Origin: Notospermus geniculatus
Lineage: Eukaryota > Nemertea > Pilidiophora > Heteronemertea > Lineidae
Length of the DNA stretch: 64,000 bases
Direction of reading: 5' to 3'
Assembly (NCBI GenBank): GCA_002633025.1
Contig: NMRB01000794.1
Coordinates: 146,731 to 210,730, forward strand
Position 1 is the first letter of the stretch; every line of letters starts with the position of its first letter. Shown here piece by piece: positions 11,206 through 22,146 of this stretch. The notes beneath the pieces are model-generated. The model made no database searches and was not told where the DNA came from. It saw only the letters and a program-made list of their open reading frames with translations. The translations under genes and the position numbers were made by a program.

Positions 11206-11766
11206 TAGTCTCGCGCAGCCAGCCGTTTCGTTCCGCAGTACTGCTACACAAACGTCTGGCCCAGAACGCCGTTATTCTTGTGATACAGTGCATTGTGGGT
11301 AATGCTGTAGCAGGTCACGTGACATAAGATGGCTGCTTCAATTGATGGATAAAATTTCACCTCACGACCTTCCAAAATGTCTGAATCTGGCAATGAATCG
11401 ATCGGCGAAGTGATCTGAGACAACTTACTGGACAGCATCAACTTATCGGAGTTGAATATCAGGCTGAAAACTAAGCAGGAATTGTGTATCCGTATGGTAG
11501 AAGACGTCGAGAAATCCCAGCTGACATTATGTGGTCGTCGCCATGATGAGGTCACATGATCACTTCTCTTGCCCAATCAGCAGCCGGATTGTGATTTTCA
11601 AATGGGAGGAATCGGTGGATGGGAATGAATGACTAGCTCTGTCCCTGATTAGCCAATCAGCATCCAGACCAGGATCATGGTCTGCTCGTAACAGAAAAAG
11701 TGGCGTTATGACCCAGACGCTTGTTCGATCCCCAGATTCGAAACAGCGGCTGGGTGACCGAGACTA
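11206..11766. mobile_element. MITE (TAGTCTCG ends) with perfect 9-bp TSD in a LINE
   Basis: The ends are TAGTCTCGCGCAGCCAGCCG and CGGCTGGGTGACCGAGACTA. It is flanked by TTGGATGCC on both sides (11197-11205 and 11767-11775). Same family as 7501-7921. Removing it with one TSD copy restores the LINE reading frame. Confidence 0.92.
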
Positions 11767-13261
11767 TTGGATGCCCCACTTTGCCGTTTATTTAACATAT
11801 TGATTTCTCGAAACGTTTTCCCGTCTTGCTGGAAGGAAGGGATTATTGTCCCAATTTATAAAAACAAAGGTGAGAAATCTTCTAATAGAGTTGTTGACAA
11901 CCCATAACTGTTGGGATCGACCAAACTTTCCCTCAAGTAGGCCTATGCTAATGATGTAATATGCCTATCAGGGTTACATGACTTCGGTAACATAACAGCA
12001 ATGATGCAATAATAAACCCAATCCCAGAGTGGAAATCAGAAATGTCATTCTGAAATGAAGTGTGTAATCACTGAACATGTTCACCCTTTGTCCATTTTGT
12101 GTCAAGTCTTCTGGGGTTCACTGGCCAGGCTTTTTTTACCAGAGCGCAGTTTGCCCCTTTCAAACTGTTATTGAACTGTTGGGCCAGCACCGATTACACA
12201 CTGAATGCACAAGTCCACAACTGTTATGTCCCGGACTGTTGTTGTATTACTGTTGTGGTGACAGTCTGGGAAGAGTTGTTGGGAGAGTGCAGGAGGTGGC
12301 TCTGGTATAAGAAATAGAAGACAGCGATCTAAGGAATGCAGTGTGGTAACAGTAGAGGAGATAGGAGTACATGTATTCATGGAGACTCTGAAAATATAAT
12401 TTGTCTAAGATCACCAAACATCCATCATGTTTTGAAAATTGTATATGTAATCCCAACCTGAGTGAAGAACAAACGATGGTGATTTGCTGGTGTAACACCG
12501 GCCAATGTTCCTCATTTTCAGTGTTTCCTTCTATGTATTGGAGACATTGTGAAAAAAAGACAGCGTGAGAGATCATGACAATTCGATACTGCAGTACAAT
12601 GGGAAGATGATTCACACGCAGAAACACTGATAAATGTTACCAAAAACAGATAAAGACCAAAAATATACCACTCTGAAACAGCCCAGCCCAAGGGTTTTAG
12701 TTATTTTTTTAAATAATAGATGGCGCATGCTCAAAAAAGTTGCAAAAATCTAAAATCTTTTGGCACCAAAATATAGGCAGGGGCACAAGGAATACTAATC
12801 ACAACTTTGTTTGCAAATCCATGCATTCCCTAATGAGTAATTAGCAATTAAAGGGTCCTGCGCCACCTATATTTAAAAAAATGAACTCAACGTGCTGGTC
12901 CATGCCAGTCTGAGGTATAGTCATCTATTTAAAGATTGATATCTCTGAAACTAGTAGATGGATTTGATTGAATTTTATACTGCTTGTAGCCAGTGTCTAA
13001 TTCTTTGACTTGGTGCAGTAACTTTCAGATCTTCCAAGTTTTTAGGGAGACAGCTGCCAATTTTACGCTTTTCAACGTTGAGAGTGGTACATTTTTGGTC
13101 TTTATCTATTTTTGATATTACACAGGTGTGATAAAATATAATGTCCCCACCCGCCTGATGCCCCTGCATTGTTTGTCTCTAGAGTCTAATTCAATGGTGC
13201 CGCTTAATCCGTATGTATTTTTGGGGGACATCACATATCGGGGGACATTAGATTCTACTAC

Positions 13262-13556
13262 ACAGGTGTAACAGGGATCAAAGTCCCCTGGAATCAAAGT
13301 CCGGTCTTATTGTTCAGCAAGGGATTAGAATATATATGGCTATGGAGACCATGGCCATTCGAATATAACCTTACAATAGCGAGCTAATGGGTCATATGAA
13401 TAAAGACTAGTAAATGCTTTTACTTGAATTTTGCGATACAAATGCACTAGGTAATGCTTTACAAATCTGAAGTAAAAGCATTTGCTAGTCTTTATCCATA
13501 TGACCCATTGTTTGGCGGACTTGCATTCCTAGGACGTTGATTCCTGTCACACCTGT
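13262..13556. mobile_element. MITE (ACAGGTGTRACAGG ends), nested
   Basis: The ends ACAGGTGTAACAGGGATCAA and the complement of ACAGGTGTGACAGGAATCAA are inverted copies, and similarity may extend a few bases outward. A second copy lies at 22147-23290. It lies inside the 1.9-kb element. Confidence 0.75.
13387..13507. mobile_element. 121-bp palindromic insertion with an empty site at 22256
   Basis: The two arms (ATGGGTCATATGAATAAAGA and its inverted partner) pair over about 40 bases. The paralogous MITE reads GCTATTGTTTGGCGG straight through at 22253-22267, which shows the exact pre-insertion site. No clear target duplication. Confidence 0.75.
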
Positions 13557-14240
13557 CTAGTAGGTCTGCGATCATTATTTTTCTCTCCAAGCAGTTTGAA
13601 ACATGTGAGGTAAGAGCTGAAGTGAATGAAACACAACAATCACAAGCCTTTGTGACCTGACGGTGTCAGGATAATGCCATTGATCACTTGGTTGTTATGT
13701 CGCTGCTTGAGTTATTACGACGTGATTGGTGATTACTAGGCATATAACATCATAACTTTGGGCGTATTTGGGGAAAAGTTTGGTCGTTCCGAACAGTTAT
13801 TGGTTGTCAACAACTCTATTGCAAACTATCGGCCGGTCACACTCCTTAACTCACTTTCTAAACTTTTTGAACGTGTAATCTATTCCAATATTTCGGGTTA
13901 TGATTTAGATAATGACCTTATTTATCATTACCAATCTGGTTTCTTAAAGGGTCATGACACACAGAAACAGTTAGCCCACATAACTGCATATAATCAAACT
14001 TAACTGGAATAATAAATCATACATCGGGGAGTCTTCTTAGATATCGAAGGCGCTTTTGATGCTATCCCCTATCACTTGCTTATTTTTAAACTTCGATCTT
14101 ATGGTTTTGGTAATAATGTACTCAATCTACTTTCCTCTTACCTCGACAGGCTCTCTTTCCGCTTGGTCGCCTGATGGGGCCATCAATAGCGGAGTTCCGC
14201 AGGGGTCAATTCTCGGGCCCCTGTTATTTTTAAGTGGGCT

Positions 14241-14871
14241 TTAGCCCACTTCTAGCTATCACTCTAACACTACAGGCGCAGCCATTCTCCAGTGGCGAAG
14301 GCCAGCTCCATCTATGTTCACTTCGTGTCATGCTAGAAGTATCTGCCACGGAGAGTACAAGAAGAACCATGTGTATCAATGCGCGCTAATGGAAAAAGCC
14401 AATAAATCCTGGTTACAAATTGAAAAAGTAGTTCAGTGTCACACAGTGATACGGCCGTGGCAGTAACCGAAGCACACTTACATTTGTGTGCGCCAAATAT
14501 AATTCTTCAGAGTAGTCCATCGAACTTCTGCAAAACTGCACAATAAAAAACACGTGTTTGGATGATTTTGATTGTTGTTGACGTATATGATTTATGAAAT
14601 GGAATGGAAGGATGTTACTGTGATTTCGTTGTGAAAGCTGATCCAGGCCAGGTCGGCCTGCTGGCTCATCGCCATCAGCTGATACACGTCCTGCTAATGG
14701 AGGTGCTCGTTTCGAAGACCTCCGACTACGTTTGCTAAATGAAGAGATACATATTGCCGCAATTTCAGAGACTGGTAGTAGACTTTAATTAGATCAATAT
14801 ATCAACCATTACCATAAGTTAACCGATGCTTTTTATAACCCTGGCGGAAGAGGAATGATTGTATATAATAA
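14241..14871. other. Unassigned
   Basis: I see no gene. 14244-14268 has the small inverted words GTGGGCTTTAGCCCAC. Confidence 0.4.
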
Positions 14872-15026
14872 AAAAACCACCCGAGTGTGATTTCCAAGTG
14901 TGCAGAACACATGAGTGATGGCCTTTGGCCGGGAAAATCCCGATACCGCAGGTCGAGGGATTTTCCCGGCCAAAGGCCATCACGAGTGTGTTCTGCGCAC
15001 TTGGAAATTACACGAGGGTGGTTTTT
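14872..15026. repeat. 155-bp palindromic (foldback) element
   Basis: The left arm AAAAACCACCCGAGTGTGAT and right arm ending GGGTGGTTTTT pair for about 65 bases around GGGAAAATCCC. It abuts the tandem element that begins AGCTCACCGGTGAGC. Confidence 0.8.
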
Positions 15027-15027
15027 A

Positions 15028-15905
15028 GCTCACCGGTGAGCTTTTGTCGTCAGTCAGCGTCCGTCGTCGTCCGTCGTCGTCGTCGTCCGTTAGCAGGGCA
15101 CGTTTCGTAACCGCTGGAGCTATTGATCTGAAACTTGGTACATATATACCCCTAGGTCACATGACCTATGACACCAAGTTTCAATCCGATTCGATTCTTG
15201 GCTTGGCCACCAGGTGGCGGAAACCAAAAACACAAAAAGTGCAACAACTCCTGAACTAATGACTGGATCTTCTCCAAATTTGTATCATAGGTGCACCTAA
15301 TTAGAGACATAACATATGTAACGGGTTTTTGATTTGACCTACTTTTCAAGGTCACAGAGGTCAAAGTTCGACAAAAGTAACGAACCTGCGACAGTTCTTA
15401 ATTATTTCACCGAGAGTCTTCATATCTTGCATAAATATGTATTGGAGGGGCACCTTCAAAAATACCGAGTTTCGGCCCGATCGGACATCCAATATGGCCG
15501 CCAGGTGGCGTAACCTGAAAATCATCCAAGTGCTAAAACTCAGGAACGGCTTGACCCAGAGTGCTCAAACTTGACATTTACCTTCCTCTTGATGACCTTT
15601 ACATGCACGTCAAATTTCGGCCTGATTAAACTTCCAATATGGCCGCCAGTGGCGTAACCCGAAAATCATAAAATGTGCTATAACTCAGGAACGACTTGAC
15701 CCAGAGCGCTCAAATGTGCTATGTGGCTCCCTCTAGATGACCTTTAATTATGTGCATGTGACGTTTTGGCCCGATCGGACATCCAATATGGCCGCCAGGT
15801 GCCATAACCCCAAAATCATTGAAGTCCTAAAACTTGGGAATGACTTGACCCAGATTGCTCATTACTGACATACATCTCTCTCTGTCATTACGCTGTTATG
15901 TTCAA
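15028..15905 (+). repeat. Tandem element: (CGT)n start, ~150-bp units with CTCF-like words
   Basis: It starts with AGCTCACCGGTGAGCTTTTG and a CGTC-rich simple run (15040-15090), followed by degenerate units of about 145-150 bases, each with CAATATGGCCGCCAGGTGGC. The word CCNCCAGGTGGCG occurs at 15207-15219 and 15498-15510; decayed versions are at about 15643 and 15792. No coding capacity is seen. The architecture matches the tandem elements at 42340-43330 and 56000-57060. Confidence 0.8.
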
Positions 15906-17210
15906 ACGGGTGAGCACATGGTCCATGGACCATTTCATTTATTTATCATATACCCGAAAACAACTTGTATTATCCACAATAAGCACAAGAAATGACTTAA
16001 AATACTCAACTGATGACACCTGTATCACCGCCCGCCCAAAACTTTGTGTTACTGCGCGAATGTTGACGAAGTGAGCCGCCGGGGTGAGACGGTTCTTTCA
16101 GAAAGTGAGCCAAGATGTAGATCCCCAAAGCGTTGTTAGTAAACCATCTTTGTTTTGGGGATTCGATACCTTAGTCTTGAGATCTTCTCGCCAGAGCCCT
16201 GTGGGCCTAACGGCCAGGAAGGATCATCTTGTAGCCTAACATGATCAAACCGTACGGCGAAATTTTGGCAATTTTGAACCAATCGCATGACGTCTTGCGT
16301 GGTGTTGCGGCATGAGCAAATCCCTTGGTCACGTCAACGACATGACGTCACGACGTCGAACGTCGTTGGATGTTTGTCGACTCTGTTGGCCATGACTACC
16401 ATTGAGCACGCTGTACATTACACGTTTCCAGGGACTGTATTGTTCGAAAAGACATGTCGCGGGATATTCATTTTGCCTTCTAAATATTGTAATCAGTTGT
16501 AAATTTGTTATTCATTCAATCATGGCAGTGTTTTTAGTGTATCCACCCCAACTGGGCTGGCTGGACGGGCATCCCGATTGTGTGACGTCATAGGCCTACC
16601 GCGATCAGACAGAGGGGAAAAGTAGTGCAAAAGTATTTTTCGTCTACAACAATGGAATTCTTGGGAATCTCGGATCACCCTCTCAGCAATTTCGTGTTTA
16701 TTTCACAAAATGAACATTGAGTTGACATGTTTTCCTGCCAGGAACATTATTTGAAATGTAAGTGATGAATCTTGTTCGTCGCACCGAGTTTGGATGCGTT
16801 TTTGTCGGTTGAAATGGCCATTTCTGCTGTTCATCGGCGCCAACAATGGAAAGTCCGGAACACACACGTGTGTTCCGGGAAAATTTATCACCCTCCCGGA
16901 TCGCCCGCTCAGTTGAACGGAACACCCTCTTCACAATTTCATGTATATTTTGCATACTAGTTGACGGATTGAGATGAAAACAGCCAGAAACATTCTTTAG
17001 ATGACAAGTAATGCATCAGGTTTGTCCTGCTCAAATCGGACAGTTCTTTTCGGCAAAAATTGGCACTTTAAGTTTGACTTGCTCGGATCTCACGGAGCTT
17101 GGTAGGCCTATATGATAAATTCATGAGTCCCTTAGGCGGTGGAGATCGATGATGCTGAAAGGAGCCGTCCATCGTCCATCATCCACCGTCCATCGTCCAT
17201 GTTTCTCGAA
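15906..17210. other. Unassigned, with a degenerate duplication
   Basis: About 16665-16820 and 16920-17070 look like diverged direct copies roughly 256 bases apart (shared words ACCCTCT, CACAATTTC or CAGCAATTTC, AAACAT or GGAACATT, TCGGTT or TCGG). I see no gene. Confidence 0.4.
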
Positions 17211-17304
17211 TACCCGAAAATCCGTCCCAGGCCGCAACGTCGCAAAAAAACACCGATGTCAAGATATCCTCCGGCGGCTGCTGTATTTGTGAGGGAGGCA
17301 TGAT
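17211..17304 (+). repeat. Dispersed ~80-bp repeat, copy 2
   Basis: Inverted relative to 1226-1320. Shared words include GCCGCAACGTCGCAAAAAA and GATATCCTCCGGYGGCTRCT. Immediately upstream is a short CCATCGTCCATCATCCACCG tandem run (17167-17200). Confidence 0.7.
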
Positions 17305-17839
17305 ATGATACAAACTGTAGTAAGCGGTCTTCAAAATAGCTCCATGAATCGATTGGCTTGTAGATCGAACATGATGTGGATATGAAGGTTTGGTAATTCA
17401 CAATTAGGAACACACTTATCATTGTAGAATAATGAATTCTATTCAGTAAAGCGAACATTTTTTTTCTGAAACTGTGAAGTCATTCATTGTCGAGGTATTT
17501 AAGAGGTTTACCTCACAGAAAGTGTCAATCGGAAGTTAAACCCTCCTCAAAAGACTCCATGTTAATGTACCGGTACATCTTCACTCCCTACAGCCTTTAA
17601 TCGTGCACAGAATGAGTTGTTTCAAGCTTCACTCACCAGTGTAACATCTGCCAGTGTCTACCGCATGCCAAAGTTTCCCCATATTGTTTGGCAAACGCTG
17701 GTAGAGATTGAGATGTTTCTCTGTTTGTCGAGTTGCAGATTACTCCGTCAGACAATGGTGCAGGGGAACGCTTGTAGGTGAGGAATATTCAAAAACATCA
17801 CACCTGCCATCCTAGGGTCCTACGATATCTACACACCCG

Positions 17840-18074
17840 TATACTCTAAACTCCCACTTACCTGTCCCATTCCTGAACTCGGAAAAGTGACTAAATCCTA
17901 AGTTGAAGATAACGGGGTGGGGGTATGATCAGAAACATTATAAAATGTCCTGTCCACTTACTTGTCCCACTCCCGAGCCTGGCAAAGAATGACAGCGTGC
18001 GATATTTCAACTCAGGATTTGGTCATGTTTTCCGAGATCAGGAATGGGACAGGTAAGTGGGAGTTTAGAGTATA
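17840..18074. mobile_element. Foldback/MITE with ~70-bp arms
   Basis: The left arm (TATACTCTAAACTCCCACTT) and right arm (AAGTGGGAGTTTAGAGTATA) pair over about 70 bases with an ~85-base loop. A TA target duplication is possible. Confidence 0.8.
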
Positions 18075-18496
18075 TACTGGCTATAATTTGCTGAGCGTTG
18101 TTTTGAAAATTTACATTGGTTCACTTGATCGTCCGTTAGTGAGAGAAGGTTACCTCATGCACGTCACTGCGGCATAATTAAGAAGTGTATGTATTGGATG
18201 ACTAAACTGCAACACCTGACGAGTTAATTAATAACCGAAGATATCATAGTCTCTGAACTGATCAGCTCTGTAGCCATTGTCAATATCGGACAATTTATGA
18301 CAATGTAGTGAATATGTTGATTGCTATAAATACACGACTTCTTTCCATTGTTTCTATTGATTTTGTATACTGTTGATTTCATGGCACGACTGAAGCAAGC
18401 GATCTAAATGGAGTTTTGATGTTGTGGACGGGAATATTGAGATTTCGATTTTGTTTACTGGTATTGATCGGGGTCTCTATGTGTTTATCACAACAT

Positions 18497-18700
18497 GTAC
18501 AGTCATTGACATAGGTTTATCTCCACCTGATAGGCCTAACTTGAATATTTCATATGTTACTAAGCCAATTTTAAAACGTTTTGTTCCACATGAAAGTACA
18601 TTGTGTTGGTCATATTTCTGCGTCAAAAGTTTGCAAATTTGGAAACATCGAAATTACGTAATATCAAATTCTTACCAAAAAGCTATTTTTCGTAATAGCC
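18497..18700 (+). repeat. Fragment of the 19779-20953 foldback family
   Basis: CATGTACAGTCATTGACATA through GTTGGTCATATTTCTGC matches the arms of the element at 19779-20953 with moderate divergence. The apparent reading frames here and in those arms are alike only because the DNA is repeated. Confidence 0.7.
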
Positions 18701-19004
18701 CGTTTTTCGCTACTTTTTTATTTGCATGGTTTCGTTCATTTTATATCACTGTGTTCTACTCATCGGGGCCTTTCATAATACATTACTAGCACAACCCGCG
18801 CTCCGCGCGAGATGTCGAACGGTATTTGTGTTTGAATGTGGAATAATTAGTGATCGGGTCTGTGATAACCCGGCAATGTATGGAGATGTGTCACAATCCA
18901 CATCCTGGGCACTAAGAAAAGTCACAAGAAGCAGGGCATCCTGGAACTCCACGTGTATTGGCTACGTCATAAAGACTACGCCACTACCCCTGGAAGCTTT
19001 CGCA

Positions 19005-19685
19005 TGAATTTCTGTATTGCGCCACATCGGGAAATCAATGTACCAATCAGAGCCCTCCTGAGATTTGACCGTTAACCTCGCCTTCAGGTTTTGGCATGAT
19101 ACAACTAACTCTTCAGTAGCAGAATCTGCTTGCGTAGGAACTAGGAACGAGGTAACACAAAACAACATGGCGAATGCTGCAGCATGACAGCGGACGATTC
19201 GCGATTTCAAGGCCTGATTTTCCGGATTCAGAGTTTGAATCTGCTGCAACGACAGGCATTGGATACTTTTATTGATGGAAAGAAAGTACTCGTGAGTACA
19301 AAAATGGGAAGCAGCCCGTGAATTGTACCAGTCGGGGCTCTTGTCAGCCCACATGTACTTGCTAAGCCGTGAATTCTATTAGCTCTTCCATCGATTATTC
19401 GTACGGGGATGTCTTGGTAAAGGGGATTTCTTCCAATTAATGGTTAAAAATAATGATTAAGTAGCAGTTCCGAAATGATGAGATAAGTCAATAAACACTA
19501 TATAATGGCATATCTATTTGAAATAAAAACACTAAATGTGATGGTGCCAAATGCGTATTGAACGGAGGGGTGGTAACAGAACAGCCAGTGAAATACAGGT
19601 GACGACTGCGAAAGATGCCAATGGTTTGTGCGAGCGTAGTCGGAGGGCGGAGCGATGTCACAACCCTTGGTAGCCAAGATGGAAG
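19005..19685 (-). repeat. ~680-bp segment duplicated (inverted) at 57957-59925
   Basis: This segment is the reverse complement of 57957-58104 plus 58276-58289 plus 59386-59925, with scattered changes. It keeps the empty sites of two insertions present in the other copy: CACATTTAGTG and TTTTTATTTCAAATAG. It may be a dispersed repeat rather than a segmental duplication. Confidence 0.85.
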
Positions 19686-19778
19686 CAGGGTGCCCGGCCG
19701 GGCACCAAGGCTCCAGAAAATGTGTCGAGCCCTGATGTAACACGCGAACAGTAGCAGATCAATGCGCCGGTAATCTAA

Positions 19779-20953
19779 AGGCCCGTTTAGACGATCATAC
19801 ATTTGTTCAAAACATCGTCATGCATTTTGTAGGATGATGTTCATGGAGGAATGTATGATTGTCTAGACCATTTTCCCAACAAACCTGAACACCATCAAAC
19901 ATGTACAGTCATGGACATTAGTTTATCTACACCTGATACTTTGAATATTTCAAATATTACTGAGCCAATTTTAACACGGTTTGTTGCATATGAAAATATA
20001 TCTTGTTGGTCATATTTCTGCATCAAAATTTTCGAAATTTGAAAGTAATTATGTAATAGCTCATCAGAAAAAAACACTAAAAATCAAACTTTTTATTACG
20101 TAATATTTTTGTGATTTTTGTTGCAGATGTGATAGAGTGGACCTTTTTAAGGGTTTTGGGCGTTGTTTCATCAAAATATGTTGAGTGGTTACTGAGATAC
20201 TTGAGATTATCAAAATTTTGATATTTTGATATTTTCGTGTTTTGTAGGAAATTTTGGTGCCATTAGATAAAGCTAACCTCAGAAAATAGATTTACAAAAT
20301 TTTGGAACTTTTTGCCTCAACTGAGCAGAAATATTGCGTATTTTTCAAAGTATCAAAATGTTGATATTTTGAAAAACATGCTTAACTTCTAACCAGTTTC
20401 GGCTAAACGTTCCAAAACGTCATACTTCGTGGTTTTTAGGTGAGCTCTCTCTACTGATATCAAAATTTTGTGAAAAATTGAAAAATCTCAAATTATCGAA
20501 ATTTTGATAATCTCAAATATCTCAGCAACCACTCAACATATTTTGATGAAACAAAGTCCATGATACTTAGAACGTTCTACTCTATCAAAGCTGCAACAAA
20601 AGTCACAAAAAAGTTACGTAATAAAAATGTTGATTTTTAGGATTTTTTTCTGGTGCGCTATTACGTAATTACAATAGTTCCAAATTTTCAAAATTTTGGT
20701 GCAGAAATATGACCAACAAGATGTACTTTCATATGGAACAAACCGTGTTAAAATCGGCCCACAAATACTTGAAATATTCAAAGTATCAGGTGTAGATAAA
20801 CTAATGTCCATGACTGTACATGTGTGATGATGTTCAAATTTTTAGCTGCATTGTGTAGACAGAAATCCACAACAAGCTTGGACGTCATCATACATCATCA
20901 TACAAATGTATGCTGATGTTTTGTACAAAATGTATGATCGTGTAAACGGGCCT
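19779..20953. mobile_element. 1.18-kb foldback element, TAA target duplication
   Basis: The ends are AGGCCCGTTTAGACGATCAT and ATGATCGTGTAAACGGGCCT, flanked by TAA at 19776-19778 and 20954-20956. The arms of roughly 440 bases pair with each other, including the words CATGTACAGTCATGGACATT and GGTCATATTTCTGC. The AGGCCCGTTTA end and TWA duplication fit a Harbinger-type non-autonomous family shared with 22814-23136 and 46345-46530. Confidence 0.85.
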
Positions 20954-21133
20954 TAACAACCCTTTTGTTGATCACTCAGCGACTTCCGACGGGTTTTCGT
21001 CGTCGTAGACCGCCACAGAAATTTCAACATCAAACTGTCTGCAGGATAGATGCACACAAATGCTAGGCCTAGGGGCTACAATACATAGGCCTATATAGGC
21101 CTGCATGTGCATGCACAGGCCTGCCCTAGGCCT

Positions 21134-21182
21134 GTGTGTCCGGAAATAAATTAGGCTTAGGCCTAATCTATTTCCGGACACA
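21134..21182. repeat. Perfect hairpin GTGTGTCCGGAAATA.../...
   Basis: GTGTGTCCGGAAATAAATTA is followed almost at once by its complement (TAATCTATTTCCGGACACAC), separated by GGCTTAGGCC. Confidence 0.85.
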
Positions 21183-21299
21183 CATTGGCACCAATTGTAC
21201 GAACGTAGTCAACAAAATTGTCTTTTAGAATTCATTTCAAAGTGTTGTGTCCTTTCAATTTATTTATCTTCGTCATGTGTTGACACTTCATAGATGAAA

Positions 21300-22042
21300 T
21301 GGGTAACCCTAAAGGTTACCCTGGACGATCCTGGGTAAACTTTAGGGCACTAAAGTTTACCCAGTTTGAATCGCGGACATTTTCACCTGCGGTCGAGGAT
21401 CTTGAAAACGGCACTTCAGTCATATGTCAGTGCACGAAATCCATTAAATCGGCAAACAAAAGGCAGCTGATAACGTCACTCGTGTTGCTGCGGAGGATTT
21501 GCAGATGTATTTCAATTCGTTTGCATCTTATAGGGACGGTCAGTTCACATCTAAAGGTCGAGAAATCAAAAAGAAAATGGTTAAGGTCGTGAAAGGAAAA
21601 TACGAACTGCGTGACGGTGTAACTGCAGTGGCTAGTTCGGGATGAACTTATATGCACTGGCGCGGGAAATTGCCAGCGGCGCTGTGGGGGCATGGGCACC
21701 TGTAGGCTATCGCTGGTGAGTAGGTACAACAAATGTACAAGACGTCCGTTATACATGTTATATATAGATAGCCCGGATAGAGAGCTAAGGTACATTTTGT
21801 TGCTCACAAGGTAGGCCTAAAGTTGGGACAACATGCACCACCATGACGACAGACACCGTGCGATGAGGAATTTTCGTGTGTTGCTACATTGAAAACATAC
21901 CAATTTCAACCTCGACCGCAGGTGAAAAAGTGCGCAAATTTCAAACTGGGTAAACTTTAGTGCCCGAAGTTTACCCAGGATGGTCCTGGGTAGCTTTTAG
22001 GGTTACCCAGGTTGGTCCTGGGTAAACTTTAGGGTTACCCAG
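21300..22042. mobile_element. Foldback element with ~100-bp arms of TGGGTAAAC words
   Basis: The left arm (21300-21403) and right arm (21908-22042) are inverted copies ending in CACCTGCGGTCGAGG. Both consist largely of GGGTAACCCT and GGGTAAACTTTAGGGCAC words. The ~510-base centre has a 65-codon open frame at 21448-21645 that I cannot assign. Confidence 0.75.
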
Positions 22043-22146
22043 GACGACATCTACCGATTCGGCTGTACGAGCACAATTCCAACTGCTTCAGTGAGACATG
22101 CTCATCAGCAAACCAAATATAGGCAAATGCATAGAAAAAATACCAA

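Larger units (their letters stand above)
11887..13817. mobile_element. 1.9-kb non-autonomous DNA element with ~80-bp TIRs
   Basis: The left end (AGAGTTGTTGACAACC) and right end (GGTTGTCAACAACTCT) are inverted copies, and the similarity runs inward for about 80 bases with decay. It sits inside the LINE RT between SSN and ANYRPV. The flanks AAT and ATT allow a 3-bp duplication with one mismatch, or a TA duplication; both keep the LINE in frame. The element at 58290-59385 shares the AGAGTTGT end and has a clean ATT duplication. The interior (12000-13250) has no recognisable transposase. Confidence 0.8.
11176..14240 (+). pseudogene. LINE reverse transcriptase split by two DNA elements
   Basis: Three segments form one RT. 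11176-11205 (LVAGSLDA) continues at 11776 (PLCRLFN, then FPSCWKEGIIVPIYKNKG) after removal of the MITE and one copy of its 9-bp TSD. That segment ends at SSN near 11886 and resumes at 13818 (ANYRPVTLLNSLSKLFERV) after removal of the 1.9-kb element. Then come FLDIEGAFDAIPYHLL with the first catalytic Asp, and SGVPQGSILGPLLF in a shifted frame. The FADD motif is missing because the fragment ends near 14235. It belongs to the CR1/Jockey/L2-like broad group. Frame shifts and a stop after AYNQT show it was dead before or after the insertions. Confidence 0.85.

Noticed and set aside
18424-20811. Similar reading frames at 18424, 19851 and 20614 as a gene family
   Set aside because: They lie in the arms of one foldback repeat family, so the similarity is due to repeated DNA.
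21448-21645. 65-codon plus-strand frame in the centre of a foldback element
   Set aside because: The amino-acid sequence looks plausible (GKYELRDGVTA) but it is short, has no start or splice context and no recognised family.
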